A stretch of 27,674 nucleotides of DNA. Source: Bacillota bacterium. Lineage in GTDB: Bacteria; Bacillota; Clostridia; DSM-8532. Each line of letters starts with the position of its first letter. Position 1 is the stretch's first letter. Position numbers and translations under genes: made by a program. The stretch spans positions 1 to 27,674 of the forward strand of contig JAEWSN010000042.1 in assembly GCA_023459915.1 (NCBI GenBank). The letters are read 5' to 3'. This document shows positions 1 to 7,384 of this stretch, one piece after another. The notes under the pieces were generated by a model that saw only the letters and a list, made by a program, of their open reading frames with translations, was not told the origin of the DNA and ran no database searches.

Positions 1-1
1 G

Positions 2-511
2 CATGTCAATGGCTATGGCGTGCACGACATGCCCCGGCGTGAGGTGCCTTTCCTGCGTCGCAGCCTGGGCATGGTGTTTCAGGATTTCCGGCTGCTGCCC
101 AACCGGACGGCGTACGAGAATGTCGCCTTTGCCATGCAGATGGTGGAGGCGCAGCCGCGTGAAATCCGGCGTCAGGTCCCCCTGGCCCTTGGCCTGGTGG
201 GTTTGTCCAAGAAGGCGAAATCCTATCCATCCCAGCTCTCGGGTGGAGAGCAGCAGCGCATCGCGCTTGCGCGGGCGCTGGTCAACAACCCCGCGGTGCT
301 GATTGCGGATGAGCCAACGGGCAATCTCGATCCCAAGACCTCCTGGGAAATCATGAATCTGCTCGAAGAGGTGAACCAGCGGGGCACCACGGTGCTGGTG
401 GCCACACATGAAAAAGGCATTGTGGATGCGATGAAGCGGCGTGTGCTGACGCTGGAGCGCGGCTCCATCATCCATGATGCGGAGAAAGGCTTTTACGAAC
501 ATGAAGATTAG
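2..511 (+). CDS. ftsE: Cell division ATP-binding protein FtsE (5' end missing)
   Basis: This is the ATPase of the FtsEX complex, which couples ATP hydrolysis in the cytoplasm to activation of a cell-wall hydrolase outside. The reading frame is open to the left window edge, so roughly the first quarter, including the Walker A loop, lies outside the window. Visible are the Q-loop context (GMVFQDFRLLPNRTAYENV), the ABC signature LSGGEQQR, Walker B with LIADEPTGNLDP, and the switch histidine in ATHEKGIVD. VFQDFRLL is characteristic of FtsE rather than of general ABC exporters. An apparent internal GTG at position 20 is not the real start, because conserved FtsE sequence continues upstream of it. 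The stop codon overlaps the start of ftsX by 11 bases, as usual for this pair. Identification is firm. Confidence 0.95.
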   Translation, partial: HVNGYGVHDMPRREVPFLRRSLGMVFQDFRLLPNRTAYENVAFAMQMVEAQPREIRRQVPLALGLVGLSKKAKSYPSQLSGGEQQRIALARALVNNPAVLIADEPTGNLDPKTSWEIMNLLEEVNQRGTTVLVATHEKGIVDAMKRRVLTLERGSIIHDAEKGFYEHED

Positions 512-1418
512 AACGATGCGCCTTTTGTCCCGCGAAGGCGTTTCCAACGTCGTCAAAAACAAGCTGATGTCCCTGGCCTCCATTGTGACCGTGCTCATCT
601 CGCTGTTGCTGCTCGGGCTGGTGCTCCTGCTTGCGGTCAATGTCAACAGCAACATGGAGCAGATGCGCCAGGAGCTTGAGGTGGTCATCTTTCTGGAGGT
701 GGATGTAAACCCCCTGGACCGGGAAACCGTCAAGGGCTACCTTGAGGAGCAACAGACGGCCGGCGTGGTTTCGCAATGGCGTTACGAGGACAAGCAGGCC
801 GCGTTCGAAAACCTGAAGGCGGGTTTTTCCGACCCCGCGCTGCTCAAGGGAATGACCCCGGAGCAGATGGCGGAGTCCTTTTATGTGCGGTTGACCGATC
901 CGGACGATGGGGATGCGTTCCTCTCGCCGCTGTATGGCATGGAAGGCATCCAGCCGCAGCCGGACGGCGTCAACTATCCACAGTCCACCCTGTCCCAAAT
1001 CTCCCGATTTGCGGACGTCATCAATCTGGTGACCCTGATTCTCATGGGGGTGATGCTCATCATTGCGGTGTTCATCATCAGCAACACCATCCGGCTCACC
1101 GTGCTGTCCCGCAGCCGCGAGATTGAAATCATGAAAAGTGTGGGCGCGCTCGACAGCTTCATCCGGATGCCGTTTTTCGTCGAGGGCATTTTCATCGGCT
1201 TGCTGGGCGCGATCACGGGATTTCTGCTGACGTTTCAGGGCTACGCGATGCTGCGTGAGTCATTCAACCTGATGATGATGGATTTGGGGCTCGGGTTGTT
1301 CCAGCTGGTGCCCTTTGAACCCATGTCGCTGCGTATTGCGGTGATGTATTTGCTGATTGGTGTGATGGTGGGCGGCATCGGCAGCCTCATTTCTGTTCGC
1401 AAATACTTGAAAGTATAG
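501..1418 (+). CDS. ftsX: Cell division protein FtsX
   Basis: This is the membrane half of FtsEX, predicted at 305 residues, which is normal for the family. The hydrophobic profile is the FtsX pattern: one helix at about residues 24-47, a large extracytoplasmic loop (about 50-170) that contacts the hydrolase, then three helices at about 173-195, 224-247 and 276-298. The sequence after helix two, with SRSREIEIMKSVGA, matches the FtsX/MacB permease core. I chose the ATG at 501 over one at 474: it is preceded by GGAGAAAGG at 481-489 and gives the usual MKIRTxxxxxREG start. The longer frame would overlap ftsE by 38 bases. The gene end contains a sigma-A-like promoter for the next gene. Confidence 0.95.
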   Translation: MKIRTMRLLSREGVSNVVKNKLMSLASIVTVLISLLLLGLVLLLAVNVNSNMEQMRQELEVVIFLEVDVNPLDRETVKGYLEEQQTAGVVSQWRYEDKQAAFENLKAGFSDPALLKGMTPEQMAESFYVRLTDPDDGDAFLSPLYGMEGIQPQPDGVNYPQSTLSQISRFADVINLVTLILMGVMLIIAVFIISNTIRLTVLSRSREIEIMKSVGALDSFIRMPFFVEGIFIGLLGAITGFLLTFQGYAMLRESFNLMMMDLGLGLFQLVPFEPMSLRIAVMYLLIGVMVGGIGSLISVRKYLKV

Positions 1419-1435
1419 GTATTGGGGGATATAAT
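1407..1435 (+). promoter_or_regulatory. Sigma-A-type promoter for the M23 peptidase gene
   Basis: TTGAAA (1407-1412) and TATAAT (1430-1435) are separated by 17 bases, close to the vegetative consensus. The promoter overlaps the last codons of ftsX and predicts a transcript start near 1442, leaving a leader of about 100 bases before the ATG at 1545. It would let the peptidase be transcribed independently of ftsEX. Confidence 0.7.
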
Positions 1436-1544
1436 GGATTCGTATTTCACTTGTCATGACGTGCCGACAACTCACAAAGGAGAAGGCATGCGGACAGGGG
1501 CCCATCGCCCCCAAAACATGCAAAACAAGGCAGGAGGGGGAACC

Positions 1545-2690
1545 ATGTCCCGAAAAATCACTGCGTTCTTTCTGGCTGTGACGCTGGCTGTGGCCATGCC
1601 CACACAAGCCATGGCCTCAAAACTCACCGAAGCGAAAAACAAGCAACAAGACTTGCAGCAGAAGCTCAACGAAATCAAGACCGAAAAAAAAGAGGTCAGC
1701 GAGGAGCTGGTTTCCAACAAGGAGGCCCGCGCGAGGATCATCGAGGAGCTTGAGGCCAAGGGCTACGAAAAGCAGGCCATAGAAGAGAAGATCGCCCAAA
1801 TCGACTCCGCGATTCAAACCCTCACCGCTGCCATTGAGCAACTGGAAGCGGAGTACGATGCCGAACTGGCGCTTTTCCAGGAACGCATCCTTGTGATGTA
1901 CCAGCGCTCCAAAAGCTGGCAGGGCATGGATTTTGCACTGAACAGCGAGAATATCACCGAATTCTACAAAAACCGCAATGCCATGAAGATGGTGTCGAAG
2001 GCTGATCAGGCCATGATGACATCGTTGATTGAAAAGCAGGCGCAGATCGAGGAACTCAAGCAGGCGAAGCTGGAAGAGGAACGGATCACCAGAGGGGATC
2101 TGATGCGAACCCTTGAGGAGGCGGAGAAGCTCTCCATGTCACGCGCCAAGATCGACGAGGAGATCCAGTCCACAGCCAAAACATTGGCACAGCTGGAGTC
2201 CGCGGAAGATCAAATCAATGACGAGGCGGCCAAGATTTCTTCCTACATCAAGCAGCTGTCCACCACCAAGGTGGAATATGTCGGTGGCGACATGTCCTGG
2301 CCAACGCCTGGCAACTACCGCATTTCTTCCGCATACGGATATCGCATCCATCCCATTCTGAAAACCCGCAGGTTCCATTCCGGCATCGACATCCATGCCA
2401 ATTCGAAGGATCCCATCGCGGCCGCGAACAGCGGAACGGTCATCTATGCCGGCTGGCGCAATGGATATGGCAATACGGTCATTCTGGATCACGGTGGCGG
2501 CATCACCACCTTGTACGCGCACATCATCAGCAAGGGCATCCTTGTCAAGAACGGCCAGAAGGTTTCCACGGGAGACATCATCGCCAAGGTGGGCAGTACC
2601 GGCCTTTCCACGGGTCCCCATCTGCATTTTGAATATCGCAAGAACGGAGAGACCCAGAATCCGGTACCGCATTTCGGTACCAAAAAATAG
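1545..2690 (+). CDS. Secreted coiled-coil murein peptidase (M23/LytM), likely FtsEX partner
   Basis: This is a 381-residue exported peptidoglycan endopeptidase. Residues 1-24 form a signal peptide ending in TQAMA. Residues about 26-245 are heptad-rich, Lys/Glu/Gln-rich coiled coil with a short break near 120-150. Residues about 250-378 are a LytM domain. All M23 zinc and catalytic residues are present: His278 and Asp282 in HSGID, His326 in LYAH, and His359/His361 in GPHLHFE. It should therefore be active itself, unlike the degenerate activators EnvC and NlpD. The ATG at 1545 follows AGGAGGGGG (1532-1540). A longer frame from 1422 lacks such a site and would bury the signal peptide. Its position directly after ftsEX, and the coiled-coil-plus-hydrolase layout shared with EnvC and PcsB, suggest that FtsX controls it. 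That link is inference. Confidence 0.9.
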   Translation: MSRKITAFFLAVTLAVAMPTQAMASKLTEAKNKQQDLQQKLNEIKTEKKEVSEELVSNKEARARIIEELEAKGYEKQAIEEKIAQIDSAIQTLTAAIEQLEAEYDAELALFQERILVMYQRSKSWQGMDFALNSENITEFYKNRNAMKMVSKADQAMMTSLIEKQAQIEELKQAKLEEERITRGDLMRTLEEAEKLSMSRAKIDEEIQSTAKTLAQLESAEDQINDEAAKISSYIKQLSTTKVEYVGGDMSWPTPGNYRISSAYGYRIHPILKTRRFHSGIDIHANSKDPIAAANSGTVIYAGWRNGYGNTVILDHGGGITTLYAHIISKGILVKNGQKVSTGDIIAKVGSTGLSTGPHLHFEYRKNGETQNPVPHFGTKK

Positions 2691-2717
2691 CGGCAGGTTG
2701 TGTTTGGACGATTGCGG

Positions 2718-2743
2718 AAGGCACCCGGAGGGGTGCCTTCTTT
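2718..2743 (+). terminator. Probable intrinsic terminator
   Basis: A 9-bp perfect stem, AAGGCACCC (2718-2726) pairing with GGGTGCCTT (2731-2739), has a four-base loop and is followed by CTTT. The T-tract is short, so termination may be partial. It sits 28 bases after the M23 peptidase stop and before the S41 protease. Confidence 0.65.
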
Positions 2744-2772
2744 GAGGAAAATGACATCATTGTGGGGGATAC

Positions 2773-4050
2773 ATGAGCAAAAAGCAAACAGTTCGATATG
2801 TTGGAAAACTCATCGGCGCGCTGGTCCTGTCCGCGGCGCTGTTTCTCGCCGGCTATCTGGTGGCCGTGGAACGCATGGTCTCCCTGAAGGGGATGGCCTC
2901 TCGGCCTCTGACAGACTGGTTCGGGCGGCAGTCCGCCATTGTGCTCGATGCCGAGGCTGTGCCGCCGGAGGACGCGGCTGCCTTCAACCGTATTTTTGGG
3001 CTGCTGCAGACGCGGTATTATCAGGAGGTGCCCGGCGGGGAGCTCTTCGACTGGGCGCTCAAGGGGTTGGCCGCGGGTACGGGCGATCCGTACACCACCT
3101 ACCTCACCCCCGAGGAAATGCAGGAGTTTCAGGAAGCCGCCACCGGCAATTATGTGGGGATTGGCGTGTCTGTCAACGAGGACGAGGACAACCTGCTGAC
3201 CATTGTGGAGATATTCCCCGATTCGCCCGCCCTGGCTGCCGGGCTCATGGTGGGGGACAAGGTTGTCGGCGTGGATGGCGAGGATGTGACCGCCATTACG
3301 GAGTCCACCCTTGTCATCAACCGCATCAAGGGAGATGCGGGCACCGAGGTGACCGTGACGGTGTATCGTCCCAAGCTGGAGGATACGCTGGATTTCACCA
3401 TGAAGCGCGCCACCATCAATGTGCCCAACATCACCGCGAAGATGCTTGAGGAGCAGGTGGCCTACATCCGCCTCAGCCGGTTTGACGCGGACATTGCCAG
3501 AAGCTTTGCCCAAAGCTGGAACCAGCTGCACGGGGAAGGTGCCACCTCGCTGGTCATCGACCTGCGGTTCAATCCCGGCGGTGATTATGGGCAGGTGGTT
3601 TCCATTGCGGACATGCTGCTGCCCGAGGGACTGATTGTGTATACGGAGGACCGCGGGGGCCGGCGGGAGGAGGAGCGCTCCGACGCCAACTTCCTCGATG
3701 TGCCGATGGTGGTGCTGGTCAACGAGTACAGCGCCTCCGCCTCGGAAATTCTGGCCGCCGCCCTGCAGGATTACGACCACGCCGTGGTGGTGGGACAGAA
3801 AACCTTTGGCAAGGGGCTGGTGCAGACCATCGATACCGGGTTCGACAATGGCGCGGGGTTCAAGTACACCATTTCCACCTATTATTCACCCGGTGGCCGC
3901 AACATTCAGGGCGAAGGCGTGACGCCGGACATCGAGGTGGTCCTGGAAGAAGCCCTGGCCGCCACCCCGCTGGCCAACATTCCCGAGGACCAGGACAACC
4001 AGCTGCAGACCGCGCTGGCGGAACTGCGCCGGATGCGATCCGCGGAGTAG
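2773..4050 (+). CDS. S41 family carboxy-terminal processing protease (CtpA/CtpB type)
   Basis: This is a 425-residue membrane-anchored serine protease that trims or degrades proteins from their C-termini on the outer face of the membrane. One N-terminal helix (about residues 11-31) anchors it. A PDZ domain follows near 125-210, with GIGVSVNEDEDNLLTIVEIF and the peptide-binding stretch SPALAAGLMVGDKVVGVDG. The S41 core contains RFNPGGDYG and the catalytic set Ser322 (in YSASASEI), Lys347 (in TFGKG) and Gln351, with the 25- and 4-residue spacing of CtpB. The start is the ATG at 2773 after GTGGGGGAT. A ctp gene next to ftsEX and an M23 peptidase is a common Firmicute arrangement, and CtpB-type proteases work in sporulation signalling or hydrolase turnover. 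The actual substrate is unknown. Confidence 0.93.
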   Translation: MSKKQTVRYVGKLIGALVLSAALFLAGYLVAVERMVSLKGMASRPLTDWFGRQSAIVLDAEAVPPEDAAAFNRIFGLLQTRYYQEVPGGELFDWALKGLAAGTGDPYTTYLTPEEMQEFQEAATGNYVGIGVSVNEDEDNLLTIVEIFPDSPALAAGLMVGDKVVGVDGEDVTAITESTLVINRIKGDAGTEVTVTVYRPKLEDTLDFTMKRATINVPNITAKMLEEQVAYIRLSRFDADIARSFAQSWNQLHGEGATSLVIDLRFNPGGDYGQVVSIADMLLPEGLIVYTEDRGGRREEERSDANFLDVPMVVLVNEYSASASEILAAALQDYDHAVVVGQKTFGKGLVQTIDTGFDNGAGFKYTISTYYSPGGRNIQGEGVTPDIEVVLEEALAATPLANIPEDQDNQLQTALAELRRMRSAE

Positions 4051-4051
4051 C

Positions 4052-4086
4052 GGGGTCAGACCCCATGTATACAGGGGGACTGACCC
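4052..4086. repeat. Two REP-like palindromes
   Basis: A perfect GGGGTCAGACCCC (4052-4064) directly after the S41 protease stop is followed by a degenerate opposite-orientation copy, GGGGACTGACCCC (4074-4086). Both are followed by ATGTAyACAG, so part of the flank is also duplicated. The same palindrome recurs at 8401-8462 and inside a gene at 19244-19260. No T-tract follows, so this is not a standard terminator. Confidence 0.7.
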
Positions 4087-4160
4087 CATGTACACAGAAA
4101 TGTACATTTCCTTGAATAACACGGGGACCGGAGTGGTAACACACCACCGAGGTGATTCCC

Positions 4161-4343
4161 ATGTTGATAAAAGACGAACTGTTGAAAATGCAGGTGGCCC
4201 GTGAACTGGGCCTGATGGACAAGGTGATGCGGGATGGCTGGAAAAGCCTCACCGCCAAGGAGACCGGCCGCATCGGCGGCCTGATGTCCCGGCGGCAGAA
4301 GCAGCACCATGACCTTGACCTGGATCGGGAGATGCGGTTGTGA
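4161..4343 (+). CDS. Small acid-soluble spore protein, alpha/beta type
   Basis: This 60-residue protein belongs to the family that coats and protects DNA in dormant spores. The layout follows clostridial alpha/beta SASPs: LLKMQVARELGL, then DKVMRDGWKSL, then the DNA-contact block TAKETGRIGGLMSRR. The ATG at 4161 was chosen because GAGGTG (4149-4154) lies six bases upstream; a GTG at 4152 overlaps that site. In typical members the first block reads E-I-A or E-F-A at the site cut by the germination protease GPR. Here it is Q-V-A, so cleavage may differ. The gene stands alone between a protease and a methyltransferase. A TGAATA at 4113 could belong to a forespore promoter, but I see no convincing -10 element. 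The gene indicates a spore-forming host. Confidence 0.85.
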   Translation: MLIKDELLKMQVARELGLMDKVMRDGWKSLTAKETGRIGGLMSRRQKQHHDLDLDREMRL

Positions 4344-4403
4344 TGTCTCCCCTTTTCGAGCTCGCCATCATGACACAAGCAAAAGAAGAGGAGTCCCCAA
4401 AGA

Positions 4404-5147
4404 ATGTACATCACCCTGGCCCAGGTATATGACCGTTTGATGCAGGATGTGGACTATCCGGCGATTGCCGATCGCGCGGAGGCCATCTTCCGGCAGTTTG
4501 GTTGCGCGCCGAATCTTGTGCTGGATCTGGGATGCGGCACGGGCAGCCTGGCGTTGGAGCTGGCAGGGCGTGGCTACGACATGATCGGCGTGGACAACAG
4601 TGCCGACATGCTGGAGCAGGCGGCCCGCAAGGCCCGCGCGGCCAGCCGGGACGTGTTGCTGCTGTGTCAGGACATCCGTGCCTTTGAGCTGTATGGTACG
4701 GTTGGCGCCATTCTTGCGACGCTGGACGTGCTCAATCATGTGACGAACAAGCAGGGATTGCGCGCGGTGTTCCGCCGTGTGCGGAATTATCTGGATCCCG
4801 GCGGATTGTTCCTGTTCGACCTGAATTCACCCTTCAAGCTTTCAAAGCTGTTGCCTGCGCAGCCCTCCTACCAGGTGGCGGAGGACATCACCTGGATTTG
4901 GGACAGCACGTACGATCGCGGCCGCCGGGTCTGCACATTCGATCTCACCTTTTTTATCGCGGATGATGCCGGCACTTACCGGCGGGAGGACGAGATTCAG
5001 GAGGAGCGCGCATGGACGGAACAGGAAATGCGCGAGTTGCTCGCGGAGACCGGGCTCGAGTTTCTGGCGGCATATGATGGCTGGTGCGCGCGAAAACCCG
5101 GCCCCGAATCGGAACGGCTTTTCTTTGTCGCCAGGCGTCCGATGTGA
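4404..5147 (+). CDS. Class I SAM-dependent methyltransferase (YqeM-like)
   Basis: This is a 247-residue cytoplasmic methyltransferase of unknown substrate. SAM-binding motif I is LDLGCGTG (residues 40-47), motif II is IGVDNS (61-66), and ILATLDVLNHV lies at the motif IV position. The N-terminal YDRLMQDVDYPAIADRAE and overall length match the YqeM group of Firmicutes. The start follows GAAGAGGAG at 4385-4393. It lies between the spore-protein gene and the nusB promoter, and its final codons contain that promoter's -35 element. The family name is secure, but the reaction is not known from sequence. Confidence 0.85.
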   Translation: MYITLAQVYDRLMQDVDYPAIADRAEAIFRQFGCAPNLVLDLGCGTGSLALELAGRGYDMIGVDNSADMLEQAARKARAASRDVLLLCQDIRAFELYGTVGAILATLDVLNHVTNKQGLRAVFRRVRNYLDPGGLFLFDLNSPFKLSKLLPAQPSYQVAEDITWIWDSTYDRGRRVCTFDLTFFIADDAGTYRREDEIQEERAWTEQEMRELLAETGLEFLAAYDGWCARKPGPESERLFFVARRPM

Positions 5148-5153
5148 TATGAT
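5125..5153 (+). promoter_or_regulatory. Sigma-A-type promoter for the nusB-OLE-dxs operon
   Basis: TTGTCG (5125-5130), a 17-base spacer and TATGAT (5148-5153). A TG one base upstream of the -10 (5145-5146) makes it an extended -10 element. It is the only good promoter seen between the methyltransferase and nusB and probably starts the long operon. Confidence 0.6.
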
Positions 5154-5209
5154 GAACGATGCCACGAATATGGGTTCGGGCGGTCAGGGTATGACGGAGG
5201 TAGGCTCCC

Positions 5210-5791
5210 TTGGGCAGACGGGAAACGCGCGAATGCGCCATGAAACTGATTTTTCAGACCATGCTCCAGCGCGGTGACGTGGAAGAGCAGATTGGTCGTT
5301 TTTGCGAGGAAAACGGGTTGACGGACGAGACCGAGCTGGCGTATTTCCTCGATGTCATCCATGGCGTGCACACGCACGAGAAGGAGCTCGACGCAAGCAT
5401 CGCCCGTCACGCCAAGGGCTGGACCATCGAGCGGATGCCCAAGGTCGATTTGTCGATCATGCGGCTGTCTTGTTATGAAATGGGGCATCGGGAGGATATT
5501 CCGGGTTCCGTCTCCATCAATGAGGCGGTGGAGCTGGCCAAGAAATACGGGGATGACAACTCCAAATCATTCGTCAACGGTGTGCTGGGCAAGGTGTTTC
5601 TTGACTACCACCCGGACGGGGAGGCGCCGAAAACATCGCTGCCAGCCGCTGAAGTGACGTCGCCGGCATCTACCGGGTCAGGCGTTGAAGATTTGCCGCC
5701 GGCATCCGCCGGGTCAGGCGTTGAAGATTTGCCACCGGAGCCTGTCGGGTCGGACGCTGAACCCCTGCCGCCGGACGCGCCGCAGTCATGA
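5210..5791 (+). CDS. nusB: Transcription antitermination factor NusB with repetitive C-terminal tail
   Basis: NusB binds BoxA RNA with NusE (ribosomal protein S10) and supports antitermination of rRNA transcription. Residues 1 to about 134 form the full NusB helical domain: MGRRETRECAMKLIFQ at the start, MPKVDLSIMRLSCYEM in the core and SINEAVELAKKYGDDNSKSFVNGVLG near the end. The start is TTG at 5210, nine bases after GGAGG (5196-5200); no ATG gives the conserved N-terminus. At 193 residues it is longer than the usual 130-150. The extra 55-60 residues are a Pro/Ser/Gly/Glu tail holding three 12-residue repeats (about 152-187). The tail looks disordered and its function is unknown. The stop overlaps the xseA ATG. 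Confidence 0.93.
   Translation: MGRRETRECAMKLIFQTMLQRGDVEEQIGRFCEENGLTDETELAYFLDVIHGVHTHEKELDASIARHAKGWTIERMPKVDLSIMRLSCYEMGHREDIPGSVSINEAVELAKKYGDDNSKSFVNGVLGKVFLDYHPDGEAPKTSLPAAEVTSPASTGSGVEDLPPASAGSGVEDLPPEPVGSDAEPLPPDAPQS
5663..5770 (+). repeat. 36-bp tandem repeat (3 copies) inside nusB
   Basis: Three in-frame 36-base units encode 12-residue repeats of the form PAS(T/A)GSGVEDLP. Units one and two are nearly identical at DNA level (shared block TCAGGCGTTGAAGATTTGCC). The third has diverged to PEPVGSDAEPLP. The near-identity of two units suggests recent slippage or duplication. Confidence 0.85.
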
Positions 5792-7005
5792 AGGCTGTCT
5801 GGACGGTGAGCACGCTCACCCGGCACATCAGCGGCCTGTTCGAGGAGGATGACGCGCTCTCGGATGTCACGGTGTCCGGAGAGATCTCCAATTTCAAGCA
5901 TCATTCCTCGGGGCATATGTATTTCACCCTGAAGGACGCGCAAAGCGTCATCAAATGCGCCATGTTCCGCACGGCCAACAGCCGGCTCCGGTTTCGGCCG
6001 GAAGACGGCATGCGCGTGCTCGCGCATGGCAATGTGTCCGTCTACGGGCCTGGCGGCACCTATCAGCTGTATCCCGACAGGATGGAGCCGGACGGCATCG
6101 GGAGCCTTTTTCTCGCGTTCGAACAACTGAAGACAAAATTGGCGCAGGAAGGCCTTTTTTCGGAAAGCCTCAAGCGCCCGCTGCCGTTGCTGCCACGAAA
6201 AATCGGGGTGGTGACTTCGGCGACCGGCGCGGTGCTGCGCGACATCCGCAACGTGCTGTTCCGGCGATTCCCGCGCGCGACGCTTGTCCTCGCGCCGGCT
6301 GCCGTGCAGGGCCAGGATGCTCCCGGACAGCTGATGGGCGCGCTGGGCCGTCTGGCGCGGGTGCCCGGGGTGGACGTCATTGTGCTGGCGCGCGGCGGCG
6401 GTTCGCTTGAGGATTTGTGGCCGTTCAACGACGAAGCGCTGGCACGGGCCATCAGGGCATGTCCGGTGCCGGTGGTGTCGGCCGTGGGGCATGAGACGGA
6501 TTTCACGATTGCGGATTTTGTGGCGGATTTGCGCGCACCCACCCCATCCGCCGCGGCGGAGCTGGTGGTGCCCAATGAGCAGGAACTGCGCGCGTTGCTG
6601 GCAGACAGCCTGTCCCGGGCGGGGCATGCCATGCGCCGGCGCATGGAAGTGGCGCGCCTGCGGGTGGACCGGTTGGCGGGCAGACCCATCTTCCGGCATC
6701 CCATGGCCGTGGTCGAGATGCGCCGCCAGCAACTGGACGGCTTGCAGCAGCGGGTCCGACAGGCCACGATGAACCGGTTGGAACGGGCAAGGGCCACGGT
6801 TGGCAATCTTTCAGGAAAACTCGACGCGCTCAGCCCCTTGCGGGTGCTGGCGCGGGGATATGCCACGGTGGCCGATGAAGCCGGCCATCTCGTGACAAAG
6901 GCGGCGAGTCTGCATCCCGGGGATGTGGTGAGGCTTCGGTGGGTGGACGGTGACGCGACGGCGCGGATTGAGGCGCTCGGAAAGGAGCAATCCCGTGGCA
7001 GGTAA
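5788..7005 (+). CDS. xseA: Exodeoxyribonuclease VII large subunit
   Basis: This is the catalytic subunit of exonuclease VII, which degrades single-stranded DNA to oligonucleotides together with XseB. The 405-residue length is usual. An OB-fold sits at about residues 5-100 (SGEISNFKHHSSGHMYFTLKD). The catalytic region begins at GVVTSATGAVLRDI and contains ARGGGSLEDLWPFNDE (near residue 203) and SAVGHETDFTIADFVADLRA, the family hallmarks. A long helical region follows before the C-terminal segment. The ATG at 5788 overlaps the nusB stop as ATGA. The end overlaps xseB by 11 bases, keeping the two subunits coupled. Confidence 0.96.
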   Translation: MKAVWTVSTLTRHISGLFEEDDALSDVTVSGEISNFKHHSSGHMYFTLKDAQSVIKCAMFRTANSRLRFRPEDGMRVLAHGNVSVYGPGGTYQLYPDRMEPDGIGSLFLAFEQLKTKLAQEGLFSESLKRPLPLLPRKIGVVTSATGAVLRDIRNVLFRRFPRATLVLAPAAVQGQDAPGQLMGALGRLARVPGVDVIVLARGGGSLEDLWPFNDEALARAIRACPVPVVSAVGHETDFTIADFVADLRAPTPSAAAELVVPNEQELRALLADSLSRAGHAMRRRMEVARLRVDRLAGRPIFRHPMAVVEMRRQQLDGLQQRVRQATMNRLERARATVGNLSGKLDALSPLRVLARGYATVADEAGHLVTKAASLHPGDVVRLRWVDGDATARIEALGKEQSRGR

Positions 7006-7384
7006 AAAGAAGGACGGGCAGGACGCCCAGATGGCGCTGGAACAGGAAACGGCCGGCATGGCGCAGGAAAAGCAGTCCGCTGAACCGGCGTTGGGAAAGC
7101 AGCCCTCTGATCCGGCGCAGGGAAAGCAGCCCTCTGATCCGGCGCAGGAGAAGCGGGCAGCTGAACTGGCGGCGCTCACCTATGAGGAGGCGCTGGCCCG
7201 GCTGGAACAGACCGTGTCCAAGCTCGAAAGCGGCGCGATGCCGCTGGAGGATTCCCTGACCGCGTTCGATGAGGGCATTGGCCTGATACGGCTGCTCACC
7301 GCGCGGCTGGACGGTATGGAGCAGCGGATTCTGCGGCTCACGGAGAACGGGGAGACCGTTCCGGTGCCTCTGGAGGACGTTTGA
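6995..7384 (+). CDS. xseB: Exodeoxyribonuclease VII small subunit with N-terminal repeat extension
   Basis: This is the small helical subunit that binds the XseA C-terminal helices. The XseB domain is residues about 61-120 (LTYEEALARLEQTVSKLESG, then LEDSLTAFDEGIGLIR). The family is normally about 60-85 residues, but this protein has 129. I chose GTG at 6995 because AAAGGAG (6981-6987) lies eight bases upstream. The result is a roughly 60-residue Gln/Glu/Ala/Pro-rich leader that includes two exact GKQPSDPAQ repeats. No ATG or GTG with a comparable site lies closer to the domain, so the extension is probably translated. The stop overlaps the ispA start by one base. Confidence 0.88.
   Translation: MAGKKKDGQDAQMALEQETAGMAQEKQSAEPALGKQPSDPAQGKQPSDPAQEKRAAELAALTYEEALARLEQTVSKLESGAMPLEDSLTAFDEGIGLIRLLTARLDGMEQRILRLTENGETVPVPLEDV
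7093..7146 (+). repeat. 27-bp tandem repeat (2 copies) inside xseB
   Basis: Two identical 27-base units, in frame, each encode GKQPSDPAQ in the low-complexity leader of XseB. A third, degenerate unit (EKQSAEPAL) precedes them. Confidence 0.85.

Noticed and set aside
4113..4144. Forespore-type (sigma F/G) promoter for the SASP gene
   Set aside because: TGAATA fits a -35, but the following GGTAACACAC only partly fits a sigma-F -10 and the spacing is uncertain.
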